Notes: a model not told the origin generated them from the sequence alone. A stretch of DNA of 64,000 nucleotides from Phycisphaerales bacterium (GCA_020352515.1 CP070678.1:5451660-5515659), one strand, 5' to 3'. Numbered from the stretch's first letter, positions 33,375 to 42,942 are shown. Made by a program: numbers and translations.

Positions 33375-34928
33375 CTAAAGCTCGGCGAGCCAGCTCTCAG
33401 CCCAGAGCGCCAGGTCGGCGAAGTTGACCAGGTTGTTGTTGTCGAGGTCGCCCCGCTTGCGGTGTTCTATGATCACGATGGCTTCACCGCGGGCGGCGCC
33501 GTTTTCGTCCCCGTCGATGGGAAGTCCGCTCGCCAGGCCGTATGCCGAATCGCCGATTACTATCGTGTATCTGTCGTGCAAGAGCCGCTGCTTGAAGGTT
33601 ATCCTCATTATCTCTGAGCCGCTGCCGGCCGCCGCAAAGCCCACCAACGCGTTGTCCTGGTCTATTACGGTAACATCGTCGGCCTCGAAAACAACGGCCT
33701 CGCTCCAAAGTATCCGCAGCAGCTTGAGCCCTGAAGCGCCCGTGTGCACGTCATCGTCCGCTGCACGCGGCTCCACCATCAGAATCTTCGGCCCGGGCGG
33801 CGGACATTCTCCCGCAAAATCCACGCTGACGCCCGCCATCGCGGCATAACACGAATTGTCGTAGGTATGCCCGTTGCACCCGCAGACCGGCTCCCAGATA
33901 TCGGGACACGCTTCCGGCAGCTCGCTGCACAGTCCCTCCCCGCCGCAGTCGCCCGGCTCCTTCCGGCAGTAGTACACGCCGCCGCAGTCAATGTTGTTCG
34001 TGCATATCACCGGGCACGGACCCTCGGCCCCGACATTGACACCGGCCATTGCCGCGCTGCATGCGTTTGCATAGGTCACCCCGTCGCAGCCGCATACCGG
34101 GTCCCAAAGTGGAGGACACAGCTCGGGACGCTCCCGGCACAGCCCCCTCGAATCACATGCGCCCGGTTCCTTCCGACAATAGAAATTCGGATCGCAGGCG
34201 TTGTTGTCCGTGCAGAATGTCTGGATGCACACACCCTTGTAATCCGTGTTGACGCCCTCCATGGCCGCAAAGCAAGAATTCTGATAGGTCCGCCCATCGC
34301 ACCCGCATATCGGGTCCCAAACCTCGGGACATATCTCCGGGCGGGCGGCGCACAGTCCCGTCCCGTCGCAATCACCATCATTCTTTCGGCAGAAGTACCC
34401 TCCATCGCAATCGTTGTTGTCCCGGCACGGTGTCACGCAGGGCCCCGCATGGTCCACGCTCACACCGGCCCTGGCGGCGTAGCAGGCGTTCGAGTAAGTT
34501 CGCCCGTCGCACCCGCAGACAGGGGCCTGTATATCCTGACAACGAGTCGGCCGTTCAAAGCACTGGCCCTTGCCGTCGCAGTCGCCCGGTGCTTTCAGGC
34601 AGTAGTAGCCGGGGCCGCAGCCGCTGGTGTTCCAGCAGGGTGGCGGCTTGCACTGGCCGCCGTATAGAACGTTCACGCCCGCTGCCGCCGCCTCGCAATC
34701 GTTCCCGTAAGTCCGGCCGTCACAGCCGCACACGGGAGCCCATACATCCGGGCATATCGTCGGCCGCACCGCACACTCGCCTTTGCTGTCGCAGCCTCCC
34801 GGCGCCTTCCTGCAGTAGTAGCCCTCCGGGCAATCCTGGTTCGACGTGCATGCTCCGGCCCCCCGCACGGTCGGAGCTACGATAAATGGCGCTCCCAATG
34901 CGAGCAGCATGAATAATCGCCTGAACAT
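33375..34928 (-). CDS. Secreted protein with five Kazal-like repeats and a dockerin-like end
   Basis: 517 residues; GGGAGG precedes the ATG and the first ~25 residues are a signal peptide. Five tandem units of ~73 residues follow (from ~27 to ~380), each made of a Cys-rich half (C..N.DC..GYYCRK.PG.CD..G.C) and a Kazal-like half (C.....PVCGCDGRTY.N.C.A...GV....G.C). Kazal domains act as tight serine-protease inhibitors through a loop before CGCDGxTY. Residues ~385-485 form a beta-sandwich (ILMVEPRAADDDVHTG...), and GDLDNNNLVNFADL..WAESWL is a single dockerin-like F-hand at the C-terminus. Multi-Kazal architecture is uncommon in bacteria; targets could be host, prey or own proteases. Confidence 0.9.
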   Translation of the reverse strand: MFRRLFMLLALGAPFIVAPTVRGAGACTSNQDCPEGYYCRKAPGGCDSKGECAVRPTICPDVWAPVCGCDGRTYGNDCEAAAAGVNVLYGGQCKPPPCWNTSGCGPGYYCLKAPGDCDGKGQCFERPTRCQDIQAPVCGCDGRTYSNACYAARAGVSVDHAGPCVTPCRDNNDCDGGYFCRKNDGDCDGTGLCAARPEICPEVWDPICGCDGRTYQNSCFAAMEGVNTDYKGVCIQTFCTDNNACDPNFYCRKEPGACDSRGLCRERPELCPPLWDPVCGCDGVTYANACSAAMAGVNVGAEGPCPVICTNNIDCGGVYYCRKEPGDCGGEGLCSELPEACPDIWEPVCGCNGHTYDNSCYAAMAGVSVDFAGECPPPGPKILMVEPRAADDDVHTGASGLKLLRILWSEAVVFEADDVTVIDQDNALVGFAAAGSGSEIMRITFKQRLLHDRYTIVIGDSAYGLASGLPIDGDENGAARGEAIVIIEHRKRGDLDNNNLVNFADLALWAESWLAEL

Positions 34929-35290
34929 TTTTAGCCTCCCTATTCAATCTCGGCGAATCTGCCTTGATGGCCTCTCGGTCATACGCCTCGCCGAACATCG
35001 ATAAACCTCAAAAGCCGCGCGTCACAGCATCGTCGGCGTACGTCGCCCCCCCTCAAAGCGAATCACACTACAGAACACATGTATTATAGGAGTGCCGCTG
35101 CCCCAAGTCAATTGCCGAATCCGTGTTTGGAACGTCGCTGATGGCTTGCAGATGCATTTGCCGCACTATGCTTGGGCTGCCGGCCATTGACGCCGGAGGG
35201 CCGATGCAATAGAATACCGGCCCGCAACTGTCCGGCAGGGCAGGCGGGCCTGATAGAAGGCCGATTCGCAGTGAAAGAGCAGGGAAAACC
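34929..35290. other. 362-base divergent intergenic region holding the dapL promoter
   Basis: Separates the divergent Kazal and dapL genes. It contains the promoter at 35187-35215. The rest shows no gene, though TATTAT occurs at 35082. Confidence 0.6.
35187..35215 (+). promoter_or_regulatory. Sigma-70-type promoter of dapL
   Basis: TTGACG at 35187-35192 and TAGAAT at 35210-35215, spacer 17 bases. Start near 35222 would give a leader of about 70 bases. Confidence 0.6.
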
Positions 35291-36520
35291 ATGATAAAAG
35301 TAAATGAGAACTTCCTAAGGCTCCAGGCCGGTTATCTTTTTCCGGAGATCGGGCGGCGACGACGGGCGTTTGCCGCGGCCAATCCCGACGCGAAAATAAT
35401 CAGCATGGGCATCGGCGACGTGACCCAGCCCCTTGCCCCCGCCGTGGTCGAGGCGATGAAAAGGGCGGTCGAGCAAATGGGCCGGCCCGACGGCGTACAT
35501 GGCTACGACGACGGCGGTGTCGGATACGAATTCCTCCGCCGGGCCATCGCCGAAAACGACTTCGCCTCGCGCGGCATCCAAATCGACATCGACGAAATCT
35601 TCATCAGCGACGGCGCCAAGTGCGACACGGGAAACATCCAGGAACTTTTCGGCCTCGACAACGTTGTAGCAGTCTCCGACCCCGTCTATCCGGTCTATGT
35701 CGATACGAATGTTATGGCCGGCAGAACAGGCGGCGCTGCCGGCCCCGGGCGCTATGAAGGCATCGTCTATATGCCGTGCACCGAAGAGAATGGCTTTGTC
35801 GCCCGGCCCCCCGCCCGGAAGGTTGACCTTATATACCTCTGCTTTCCCAACAACCCCACCGGCGCGGTCGCCACGAAGGACCAACTGACCCGCTGGGTGG
35901 ACTATGCCCGCAGCAACAGGGCGATCATCCTATACGATGCCGCCTACGAGGCCTTTATTTCCGACCCGGAAATCCCGCACTCGATCTACGAAATCGAGGG
36001 GGCCAAAGAAGTGGCCATCGAATTCAGGAGCTTCTCGAAGACGGCTGGCTTCACCGGCGTTCGCTGCGCTTTTGCCGTGGTCCCAGGAGATTTGAAGGCG
36101 TACAAGAAGCACGGCGCCGCCGTCGATGTCCGCCCCCTCTGGAGCCGGCGTCACTGCACGAAGTTCAACGGCGTCTCATACGTCACACAGCGAGGCGCCG
36201 AGGCCGTTTACAGCCCCGAGGGCAAAGAGCAGGTCCGCCGAACCATCCAAATCTACATGGCCAACGCCGCTCTGATCCGCGAGACGCTCGGCAGCCTCGG
36301 CTACACGGTTTACGGCGGCGTTAACGCACCGTATATCTGGCTCAAGACCCCCAAAGGCACCGGCTCGTGGGAGTTTTTCGACCTGCTCCTGAACAGGGCC
36401 CACGTTGTCTGCACTCCAGGTGCAGGCTTCGGCTCGGCAGGGGAGGGCTACGTTCGGCTGACCGCTTTCGGCCAGCCCGACAGCGTCAAGCAGGCCCTCG
36501 AAAGATTCGCAAAGCTCTGA
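35291..36520 (+). CDS. dapL: LL-diaminopimelate aminotransferase
   Basis: 409 residues, normal for Dap[24 protein letters not shown] is the characteristic start, [12 protein letters not shown] follows, and the PLP-binding lysine lies in SFSKTAG (K250). CFPNNPTGA and VCTPGAGFG are further fold-type I aminotransferase motifs. The enzyme makes LL-diaminopimelate from tetrahydrodipicolinate and glutamate in one step, for lysine and cell-wall synthesis. Its use rather than the succinylase route is typical of PVC bacteria, chloroplasts and some archaea. It has its own promoter; the next gene begins 68 bases on. Confidence 0.97.
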   Translation: MIKVNENFLRLQAGYLFPEIGRRRRAFAAANPDAKIISMGIGDVTQPLAPAVVEAMKRAVEQMGRPDGVHGYDDGGVGYEFLRRAIAENDFASRGIQIDIDEIFISDGAKCDTGNIQELFGLDNVVAVSDPVYPVYVDTNVMAGRTGGAAGPGRYEGIVYMPCTEENGFVARPPARKVDLIYLCFPNNPTGAVATKDQLTRWVDYARSNRAIILYDAAYEAFISDPEIPHSIYEIEGAKEVAIEFRSFSKTAGFTGVRCAFAVVPGDLKAYKKHGAAVDVRPLWSRRHCTKFNGVSYVTQRGAEAVYSPEGKEQVRRTIQIYMANAALIRETLGSLGYTVYGGVNAPYIWLKTPKGTGSWEFFDLLLNRAHVVCTPGAGFGSAGEGYVRLTAFGQPDSVKQALERFAKL

Positions 36521-36588
36521 TTCGCGCCGCAAGAGTTGACAGACCCGTGCCCGTGGCAGGCCAAGCCTGGAGTAGGAGTATAAGGACA

Positions 36589-38550
36589 ATGAAACACACG
36601 CATAGATTTCTCTCAGTCGTCCTGCTCGGTTTGGCGATTACCTCGGCAGGCATCACGTTTGCCGCCGAGGGCGCACCTGAGCTGCCGCCAGAGTGGCGCC
36701 CGGCATGGAACGATCCCCCGGCCGACTGCCGCCCGCTCCAGATAGTCCACGCGCTGCCCCCCTCGCAGGCAAACCCGGAGGCAATGAAAAAGCTCAAGGA
36801 CCTCGGACTCGGCGGCATCGTTTGCAACGTCAGCTTCGACGGATACCTCCGCCATGGAGCCCACTGGCGCACGCTCATCGATGCCGTTCGGGCCTGCCGC
36901 GAAACCGGACTCATCGTTTGGATATACGACGAGCACGGCTACCCCAGCGGAGCGGCAGGGGGGCGCGTGCTCGAAAACCATCCCCAACTCGAGGCCCTCG
37001 CCCTTGCCCATGACCCCGCCGGCCCCAAGCCCTTTGCCATCCGCCCGTCCTACGAGCACACACACGCAAGCAATAACTTCCACGCCGCCCGCCGCTACCC
37101 GAACCTCCTCGACGAGGGTGCCACGAAACGCTTCATCGAACTCACACATGCCGCCTACCTCAACCGGCTCCAGCCCTGGTTCGGAAAGACAATTCGCGCG
37201 TTCTTTACCGACGAGCCCTCCCTGATGGCCGTCAACATAGGCCCGCTACCCGACAATGTCCGCAAGAACGTGCCGGTGGCCGACCCGCTCGATCCCAACC
37301 TCAAGCCTCTTGCCTCGGTGCCGTGGGTGTCTGACCTCCCCGATCTGTACAAGAGTCGCTTCGGAGAGGACCTGACCGCCGTCCGCAAAAGTCTCTTCGA
37401 AGGGGCTGCCGAAGCCGACCGGCGGGTTCGGCGCAGCTTCTGGTCGCTTGTCTCGGACCTGCTTGCCGAGCGCTATTACGGCCGAATACAGCAATGGTGC
37501 GCCGCCCGCAGAGTTGCCTCTTCCGGCCACATCCTCTGGGAGGAAATGCCGCTCCACGGTGTGCCCCTCGAGGGAAATCCCTTGCAGATGCTTATGAGGA
37601 TGGATATCCCCGGACTCGATATGTTGACCTCCAATCCTGAGGCCGTAATTCACACCGGCTGGCTCACCGCGACCCTCCCGGCCTCCGCCGCAATCTTCAA
37701 CGGTGGCCGAAAGGTCATGACCGAAGTCAGCGACTTCTCCGAGCAGATGGCCGGCAAAGGCCACGTCTCGCTCGATGAGATGCGAGCCGCCGCGGCCTGG
37801 CAGGCCGCCCTCGGCGTGACGGAATTCACCCTCTATTACAACCGCGCCGCCAGAGAGCCTCAAGACTACCGTGCCTACTGCGACTATGTCGGCCGGCTGA
37901 ACGCCGTGCTCCGTGACGCCGCACTGCAAACCAACGTCCTGCTCTATTATCCCGTCTGGGACCTCTGGGCCGAGTATGCCCCGGTCGCCGAGAAGCTTAC
38001 CCTCGCATCCCAGTCGGATCGAATGAAGAAAATCGTCGAGTCCTTCATGTCACTCGGCCGCCAAATGACACGCCGCCGCATATCCTTCGCACTTGCCGAC
38101 CACAACCTCCTCGCGGACGCCCAAATCCGCCACGGCCTGCTCTGGGTAAGAGGGCGGGCCTTCGATGCCCTCGTCCTGCCTGCCGCAGTGGAGCTGCCCG
38201 AACGCGTCACCAAAATGGCACAGCAATTCCGCAGCCACGGCAGAACCGTTATACAGCCCGATTCGAAGCCGCCGGATTTCGATGCAATAAGTCCCGCCGC
38301 CGGCACGCTCAGCCCGCCGGATGACCGGGTCATAATTGGCCGGTTCACCCGCGAAGGCCGCGAGATCCTCCTCGTCGTTAACGTGGGTGCCAAATCCTAC
38401 AACGGGAAAATCACAATTGAAAACCCCGCATCCTTGTTCATAGCCGACCCGGCCACCGGCCGAATCGCGAAGGCCAAAGCCGATGACACAGGCCCAATCG
38501 CGCTCTCTCTGCCGCCCCGAGCCTCGCTCTTACTCATCGGACCTCAGTGA
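36589..38550 (+). CDS. Secreted glycoside hydrolase, GH106-like (alpha-L-rhamnosidase family)
   Basis: 653 residues from the ATG at 36589, which begins the signal peptide MKHTHRFLSVVLLGLAITSAG; the longer frame to 36367 overlaps dapL. VWIYDEHGYPSGAAGGRVLENHP is the phrase I associate with GH106-type rhamnosidases and their relatives (usually YDEDGWPSG.AGG). AFFTDEPS and EEMP contain acidic residues at the ends of barrel strands; the second half has a beta-sandwich (TLYYNRAAREPQDY..., LLYYPVWDLWAEYAP). It is shorter than typical GH106 enzymes (~1,000), lacking a C-terminal beta-sandwich set. Probable extracellular glycosidase; the family is moderately certain. Confidence 0.75.
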   Translation: MKHTHRFLSVVLLGLAITSAGITFAAEGAPELPPEWRPAWNDPPADCRPLQIVHALPPSQANPEAMKKLKDLGLGGIVCNVSFDGYLRHGAHWRTLIDAVRACRETGLIVWIYDEHGYPSGAAGGRVLENHPQLEALALAHDPAGPKPFAIRPSYEHTHASNNFHAARRYPNLLDEGATKRFIELTHAAYLNRLQPWFGKTIRAFFTDEPSLMAVNIGPLPDNVRKNVPVADPLDPNLKPLASVPWVSDLPDLYKSRFGEDLTAVRKSLFEGAAEADRRVRRSFWSLVSDLLAERYYGRIQQWCAARRVASSGHILWEEMPLHGVPLEGNPLQMLMRMDIPGLDMLTSNPEAVIHTGWLTATLPASAAIFNGGRKVMTEVSDFSEQMAGKGHVSLDEMRAAAAWQAALGVTEFTLYYNRAAREPQDYRAYCDYVGRLNAVLRDAALQTNVLLYYPVWDLWAEYAPVAEKLTLASQSDRMKKIVESFMSLGRQMTRRRISFALADHNLLADAQIRHGLLWVRGRAFDALVLPAAVELPERVTKMAQQFRSHGRTVIQPDSKPPDFDAISPAAGTLSPPDDRVIIGRFTREGREILLVVNVGAKSYNGKITIENPASLFIADPATGRIAKAKADDTGPIALSLPPRASLLLIGPQ

Positions 38551-38634
38551 ATTAGCCGGACGCACCGGTCCCATTGCCTCGATCCGCGCCCCCTTCGTGA
38601 CGAAAACCTGAGCGTCAATAGTACAAAAGCACAC

Positions 38635-38663
38635 TTGAGACTCGGACGAAATTGCGATATTAC
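38635..38663 (+). promoter_or_regulatory. Sigma-70-type promoter of the flavoprotein gene
   Basis: TTGAGA at 38635-38640 and TATTAC at 38658-38663 with 17 bases between. A start near 38670 leaves a ~105-base leader before the GTG at 38775. Confidence 0.45.
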
Positions 38664-38774
38664 TTAGTTCTGACGCCGCCCCGGGATGCACGAGTTTACC
38701 GGCGAAGCCCCGCTCTCACATGCCCGCAGGCTCGGCAACCGTACGTTAAGTATCCTGAACCTGGAGTTCACGCT

Positions 38775-39848
38775 GTGTACGACGTGACAATCATAGGAGC
38801 CGGCCCGGCCGGCTCGACCTTGGCAAGGTTGATCGGCCGGCACTGCAGAGTGCTCCTTGTGGACAAGAGGCCCCTTGATGGTGACGCCACAGACGCCGCT
38901 TCGTCAAAGTGCTGCGGCGGGCTGCTCGCTCCCGATGCACAGGCAATGCTTTCGAAGATGGGCCTCGGCCTGCCGAAAAGTGTGCTCGTCGACCCTCAGC
39001 TCTTCGTTGTGCGCGCGATAGACTCTCGCCGAAACCTCGAAAGATACTATCAGCGATACTACATAAATATGGACCGTCTCAAATTCGACCGGTGGCTGCT
39101 GTCGATGGTTCCCCCGGATGTCGAAAGGGGCCTCGGATGGCGATTCAGATCATGTCAAAGAAGTGGAGAAGCAATTACAATGCGCCTCACCCGTCGCGGG
39201 CAAATCCGTCGCGTACAGACCAGAATACTCGTCGGCGCCGACGGCGCGTCCTCCCGCGTCCGCAAACTTGCTCTCGCCGACAGGCCCTCCCCAAATGTGT
39301 ACATCGCCATCCAGCACTGGGTCGAGGCGAACCGTCAGTTGCCCTATTTCTCCACGCTCTTTGATCCCCGCATCACCGACTACTACTGTTGGACGATTCC
39401 AAAGCAGGAGCACCTGATTATCGGTGCGGCCCTTCGTCCTCGCGACCGCGTGCGCGAGAAATTCGAGATGCTCAGACAAAGCCTTGCCGACTGGGGCATC
39501 GAATTCGGCAAGACCGTTCGGCGGGAAGCGGCCATGCTCTTGCGCCCGACCCGTCCCTGGAACGTATCCACAGGCGAACCGCAGATATCGCTGATCGGCG
39601 AGGCCGCAGGATTCATCAGCCCGAGTTCCGCCGAGGGACTCAGCTATGCCTTCAAGAGTGCGGTTATCGCCGCCGATATACTGCGTAAATCCCCTGACGA
39701 CTTTCACAGACGCATGCGCGCCCGAACCAGACGCCTCAGGGCCAATCTGCTTCTCAAAAACATCAAATCGCATTTCATATACGATTCGCGGCTGCGCGGC
39801 GCAATAATGCGATCCGGCCTTGCCGGTATGCATCTCCTCAAATCGTAG
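38775..39848 (+). CDS. FAD-dependent oxidoreductase, geranylgeranyl-reductase-like
   Basis: 357 residues from the GTG at 38775, with GGAG eight bases upstream and the FAD-binding motif immediately after (VTIIGAGPAGSTLARLI). The open frame reaching to 38652 adds residues unrelated to the family. SSKCCGGLLAPDAQAML is the conserved Cys-Cys-Gly-Gly region of this subgroup; VGADGASSRVRK and ISLIGEAAGFISPSSAEGLSYAFKS are the second and third flavin motifs. Related enzymes reduce isoprenoid chains or act on aromatic substrates. No electron donor or lipid gene is adjacent, so the substrate is open. Confidence 0.88.
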   Translation: MYDVTIIGAGPAGSTLARLIGRHCRVLLVDKRPLDGDATDAASSKCCGGLLAPDAQAMLSKMGLGLPKSVLVDPQLFVVRAIDSRRNLERYYQRYYINMDRLKFDRWLLSMVPPDVERGLGWRFRSCQRSGEAITMRLTRRGQIRRVQTRILVGADGASSRVRKLALADRPSPNVYIAIQHWVEANRQLPYFSTLFDPRITDYYCWTIPKQEHLIIGAALRPRDRVREKFEMLRQSLADWGIEFGKTVRREAAMLLRPTRPWNVSTGEPQISLIGEAAGFISPSSAEGLSYAFKSAVIAADILRKSPDDFHRRMRARTRRLRANLLLKNIKSHFIYDSRLRGAIMRSGLAGMHLLKS

Positions 39849-39975
39849 CGATTGTGATGCACGCCTGGGGTCCGGCCGCTGCGTCTCGATACACGAATCG
39901 AACATATCTCTTGAAAACGCCGGCCGTTCTGATAAATATGGGTGCTTGAGAAACCACCGTGCAGGGTAAGCTTAG

Positions 39976-41100
39976 ATGGCACAATCGACAACCGCATACG
40001 TGGGGCTCGGCTCGAACCTTGGCGACCGTGCCCGCTACATCGCCGATGCCGTCCGGATGCTTTCCGAACAGCCTGCTTTACGGTCCGTGGAAACAGGCGA
40101 CGTTCTGGAAACCAAGCCCCTCGGCCGCGGCGATCACCACCCCTATCTCAACGCCGTCGCCCGGGTCCGGACCACGCTTGCCCCCGAAGACCTGCTCCGA
40201 ACGCTCCAGAGAATCGAAAAAGGGCTCGGCAGGACACGCCCGGAAAAATGGGCGCCCCGAACCATCGACCTCGATCTCCTTCTTTTCGGCGAAGATATTA
40301 TCGACCTGCCCCACCTGAAAGTCCCGCACCCGCGGATGCACCTGAGGTCCTTCGTATTAATAGGTCTCTGCCGGCTTGACCCAACCCTGCGCCATCCGGT
40401 TCTTGAGGCCACGGTCCGCGAGTTGGCCGAAAGGCTCAACGGCGGGGATTTCGCGCTCGACGCCCGGGTCCCGCAGCTCGTCAGCATCGCAGGCAACATC
40501 GGCGCCGGCAAAACAACGCTCGCAAATAAGCTCTCCGCCCGCTTCGGCTGCCCGCTCCTGCTCGAACCGTATGACACCAATCCCTTCATGCCCGACGTGT
40601 ACGCCGGTCGAAAGGAGCTTGCTCTCGATTCCCAGTTGTACTTCCTTACCAGCCGAATCGACCAGTTAAGCCCCGACTCACTCTCGGCGGGGCAAATCGT
40701 CCTGACCGACTACGTGTTTGACAAGGAGATGATTTACGCGCGCCGGCTGCTCGATGAGCGACAGCTCGAGCTGTACGAGAAAACCTATGCGCCACTCGCC
40801 GCAAGAGTTGCTGAGCCCGTCCTCGTACTGTATCTGCGTGATTCGGCCGAAGAATGCCTCCAGAGAATTCACGACCGCAACCGCCCCTACGAGCAGCAAA
40901 TTACCCTCGATTTCCTCAAGGACCTCGCCGGCGACTATGAAACCCTCTTTGACAACTGGAAAAACTGTCCCGTTATCCGCTTGAACACGCCGAATCTTGA
41001 TTACGGCGACGGCAATACCATCGCGCGTCTGGCCGACCATCTAAGACACTATCTCTCCACCGAATCCGTTGCTTGTTCGTCCCCGCAGGTCAAGAGTTGA
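39976..41100 (+). CDS. folK: Fusion of HPPK (FolK) and deoxynucleoside kinase
   Basis: 374 residues. Residues 1-160 are 6-hydroxymethyl-7,8-dihydropterin pyrophosphokinase: YVGLGSNLGDR, ETKPLG and the signature PRTIDLDLLLFG (~94-105). It transfers pyrophosphate from ATP in folate synthesis. Residues ~167-365 form a P-loop kinase of the deoxynucleoside kinase group: GNIGAGKT (173-180), EPYDTNPF, QLYFLTSR and the lid RIHDRNRPYEQ. It would phosphorylate deoxynucleosides for salvage. A TTGAAA/TAAATA pair at 39911-39938 may be the promoter. It lies 12 bases before panC. The fusion joins two enzymes that are normally separate. Confidence 0.9.
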   Translation: MAQSTTAYVGLGSNLGDRARYIADAVRMLSEQPALRSVETGDVLETKPLGRGDHHPYLNAVARVRTTLAPEDLLRTLQRIEKGLGRTRPEKWAPRTIDLDLLLFGEDIIDLPHLKVPHPRMHLRSFVLIGLCRLDPTLRHPVLEATVRELAERLNGGDFALDARVPQLVSIAGNIGAGKTTLANKLSARFGCPLLLEPYDTNPFMPDVYAGRKELALDSQLYFLTSRIDQLSPDSLSAGQIVLTDYVFDKEMIYARRLLDERQLELYEKTYAPLAARVAEPVLVLYLRDSAEECLQRIHDRNRPYEQQITLDFLKDLAGDYETLFDNWKNCPVIRLNTPNLDYGDGNTIARLADHLRHYLSTESVACSSPQVKS

Positions 41101-41112
41101 GGAGAGTCGCGA

Positions 41113-41958
41113 ATGCAGGTTGCAGAGACGATCAGTTCCGTTAGAAAGGCGGTCAAAGCCGCCCACCGCCGCAGCAAGACAATCGGATTTGTCCCGACGA
41201 TGGGCGCCCTGCATGTCGGGCATCTCTCCCTGATCGAGGCGGCCAAAAAAGACTGCGACTACGTCATCGTCAGCATCTTCGTCAATCCCACGCAGTTCGG
41301 CCCCGGCGAGGACTTCCAAAAGTATCCGCGCCCGCTCGAAAAAGACCTCGATATGTGCAGAAAGGCCGGCGTCGACCTCGTCTTCGCCCCGGCGCCCGCC
41401 GAAATGTACAAGAGCGGGAATATCACCTGGGTCACCGTCGAAAAACTCACCGACCCGCTCTGCGGACGCTCGCGACCGGGCCACTTTCGCGGCGTCACCA
41501 CAGTCTGCGCCAAGCTGTTCAACATCGTCGGCCCCGACCTTGCCTACTTCGGACAGAAGGACGCCCAACAGGCAATCGTAATAAGGCGGATGGTCGAGGA
41601 CCTCAACATGCCCCTGCAAATCGTCATCTGCCCGACAGCCCGCGAGCCGGACGGCCTGGCCGTCTCCAGCAGAAACAAGTACTTGAACGCCGACCAGAGA
41701 AAAGACGCCGCAGCCCTCTACAGGTCGCTCGAAAAATGCCGCCGGATGGTGGAAGCCGGCACAACGGATACCGCCGCCCTTGCTGCCGAGATGCGCAAAA
41801 CTCTCGGAGAATTCCCGGCTATCGAAATCGAGTATCTAAGCATCGTTGACGCCGAAACGCTTGAAGATACCGACCGCATCGCCGGCAGGGCCCTCGTGGC
41901 CCTCGCCGCACGCCTCGGCCCCGCGCGGCTCATCGACAACATAATAGTGGAAGCCTGA
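41113..41958 (+). CDS. panC: Pantothenate synthetase
   Basis: 281 residues, the usual length; GAGGAGAG precedes the ATG. PTMGALHVGHLSLI contains the HIGH-type nucleotide motif, FVNPTQFGPGEDF and GPDLAYFGQKDAQQ, KxRxR-like SSRNKYL, are all family motifs. It condenses pantoate and beta-alanine with ATP in the cytoplasm. Directly downstream of the folK fusion and likely cotranscribed; panD, which makes the beta-alanine, lies 2.7 kb further on behind two unrelated genes. Confidence 0.97.
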   Translation: MQVAETISSVRKAVKAAHRRSKTIGFVPTMGALHVGHLSLIEAAKKDCDYVIVSIFVNPTQFGPGEDFQKYPRPLEKDLDMCRKAGVDLVFAPAPAEMYKSGNITWVTVEKLTDPLCGRSRPGHFRGVTTVCAKLFNIVGPDLAYFGQKDAQQAIVIRRMVEDLNMPLQIVICPTAREPDGLAVSSRNKYLNADQRKDAAALYRSLEKCRRMVEAGTTDTAALAAEMRKTLGEFPAIEIEYLSIVDAETLEDTDRIAGRALVALAARLGPARLIDNIIVEA

Positions 41959-42149
41959 AACGCGCCAAAGCAGGCGCCTCGACCGCCTCCTGCCCTCTCT
42001 CCCCCGAAGCTCCCCCTCAAAGCCACCGGTAGCTGCCCGCCGGATTTCGAATCTTTTTCTGCTACTCCCGCCGCCGATTCCCCGGTAGAATACAACCGTC
42101 GCAAGGTGATCAACGGCTTTTTCGTCATCTATTTTGAGGAGACAGACAA

Positions 42150-42869
42150 ATGAAAAGGGCAATTCTGATCAGCATCGTAATCGTGGCCGTCATTGTCGCG
42201 GCAGCCGGATTCGTGGCCGCAGCCCGGGACGCCAAGGTCAAGGTCCTCTTCCTTCGCGGCGGCGGGGTCCACGACTGGAAGGGCTGCACTCCAATCCTCA
42301 CCGAGGTGCTCAACAACAGCGGCGACTTTGCCGTCACTTATACCGAGAACCTCGACGACCTGAAGGACCGCATCAGGCAGTTCGATATCATCATCCACTA
42401 CACGACCGGCCTGCAGCTAAACGAAGACCAGGAAACCGGCCTCTGCGACTTCGTCAACAACGGCGGCGGATATCTCGGAATACACAGCGCAAGCGACTCC
42501 TTCAAAAACTCCGACCGCTTCTGGGAGATGGTCGGCGGACGCTTCGCCGGGCACGGTGGCGGAAAATTCACCGTCCACATCTATGACGCCGAACACCCCA
42601 TCACAAGGGGCCTGCAGGACTTCGAAATCCAGGACGAAACCTACTCCCACAACTACCACAAGAACGCGACCATGCGATGTCTTACGAGGATGAGCCGCGG
42701 CAACGAGCGACAGTCCATGTGCTGGATCAGCCACTACGGAAAGGGCCGCATGTTCTACACCGGCAACGGACACGGACGCCAGGCTTGGGCCAACCCCACC
42801 TTTCAGCGCCTTGTCGTCCGCGGGGCCTACTGGGCCGCCGGCCTCAAAGTCAAAGACCCGCCACGATAG
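42150..42869 (+). CDS. Secreted ThuA-domain protein
   Basis: 239 residues with GAGGAGA before the ATG and a signal peptide (MKRAILISIVIVAVIVAAAG). The ThuA fold is class I glutamine-amidotransferase-like: FLRGGGVHDW, FDIIIHYTTG, NGGGYLGIHSASDSF (nucleophile position is Ser/Ala rather than Cys), GGRFAGHGG and RMFYTGNGHGRQAW. ThuA takes part in 3-ketotrehalose breakdown in Rhizobium and is frequent beside DUF1080 and oxidoreductase genes. Here it stands directly before a tandem DUF1080 protein. Probable sugar-metabolism enzyme outside the cytoplasm; reaction unproven. Confidence 0.92.
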   Translation: MKRAILISIVIVAVIVAAAGFVAAARDAKVKVLFLRGGGVHDWKGCTPILTEVLNNSGDFAVTYTENLDDLKDRIRQFDIIIHYTTGLQLNEDQETGLCDFVNNGGGYLGIHSASDSFKNSDRFWEMVGGRFAGHGGGKFTVHIYDAEHPITRGLQDFEIQDETYSHNYHKNATMRCLTRMSRGNERQSMCWISHYGKGRMFYTGNGHGRQAWANPTFQRLVVRGAYWAAGLKVKDPPR

Positions 42870-42942
42870 GACACCTCTTTACGAATGAACCCTCTTTTTC
42901 ACTGACAAAGCCAACAAAGAGCAAAACTGGAGGAACGCGAAA

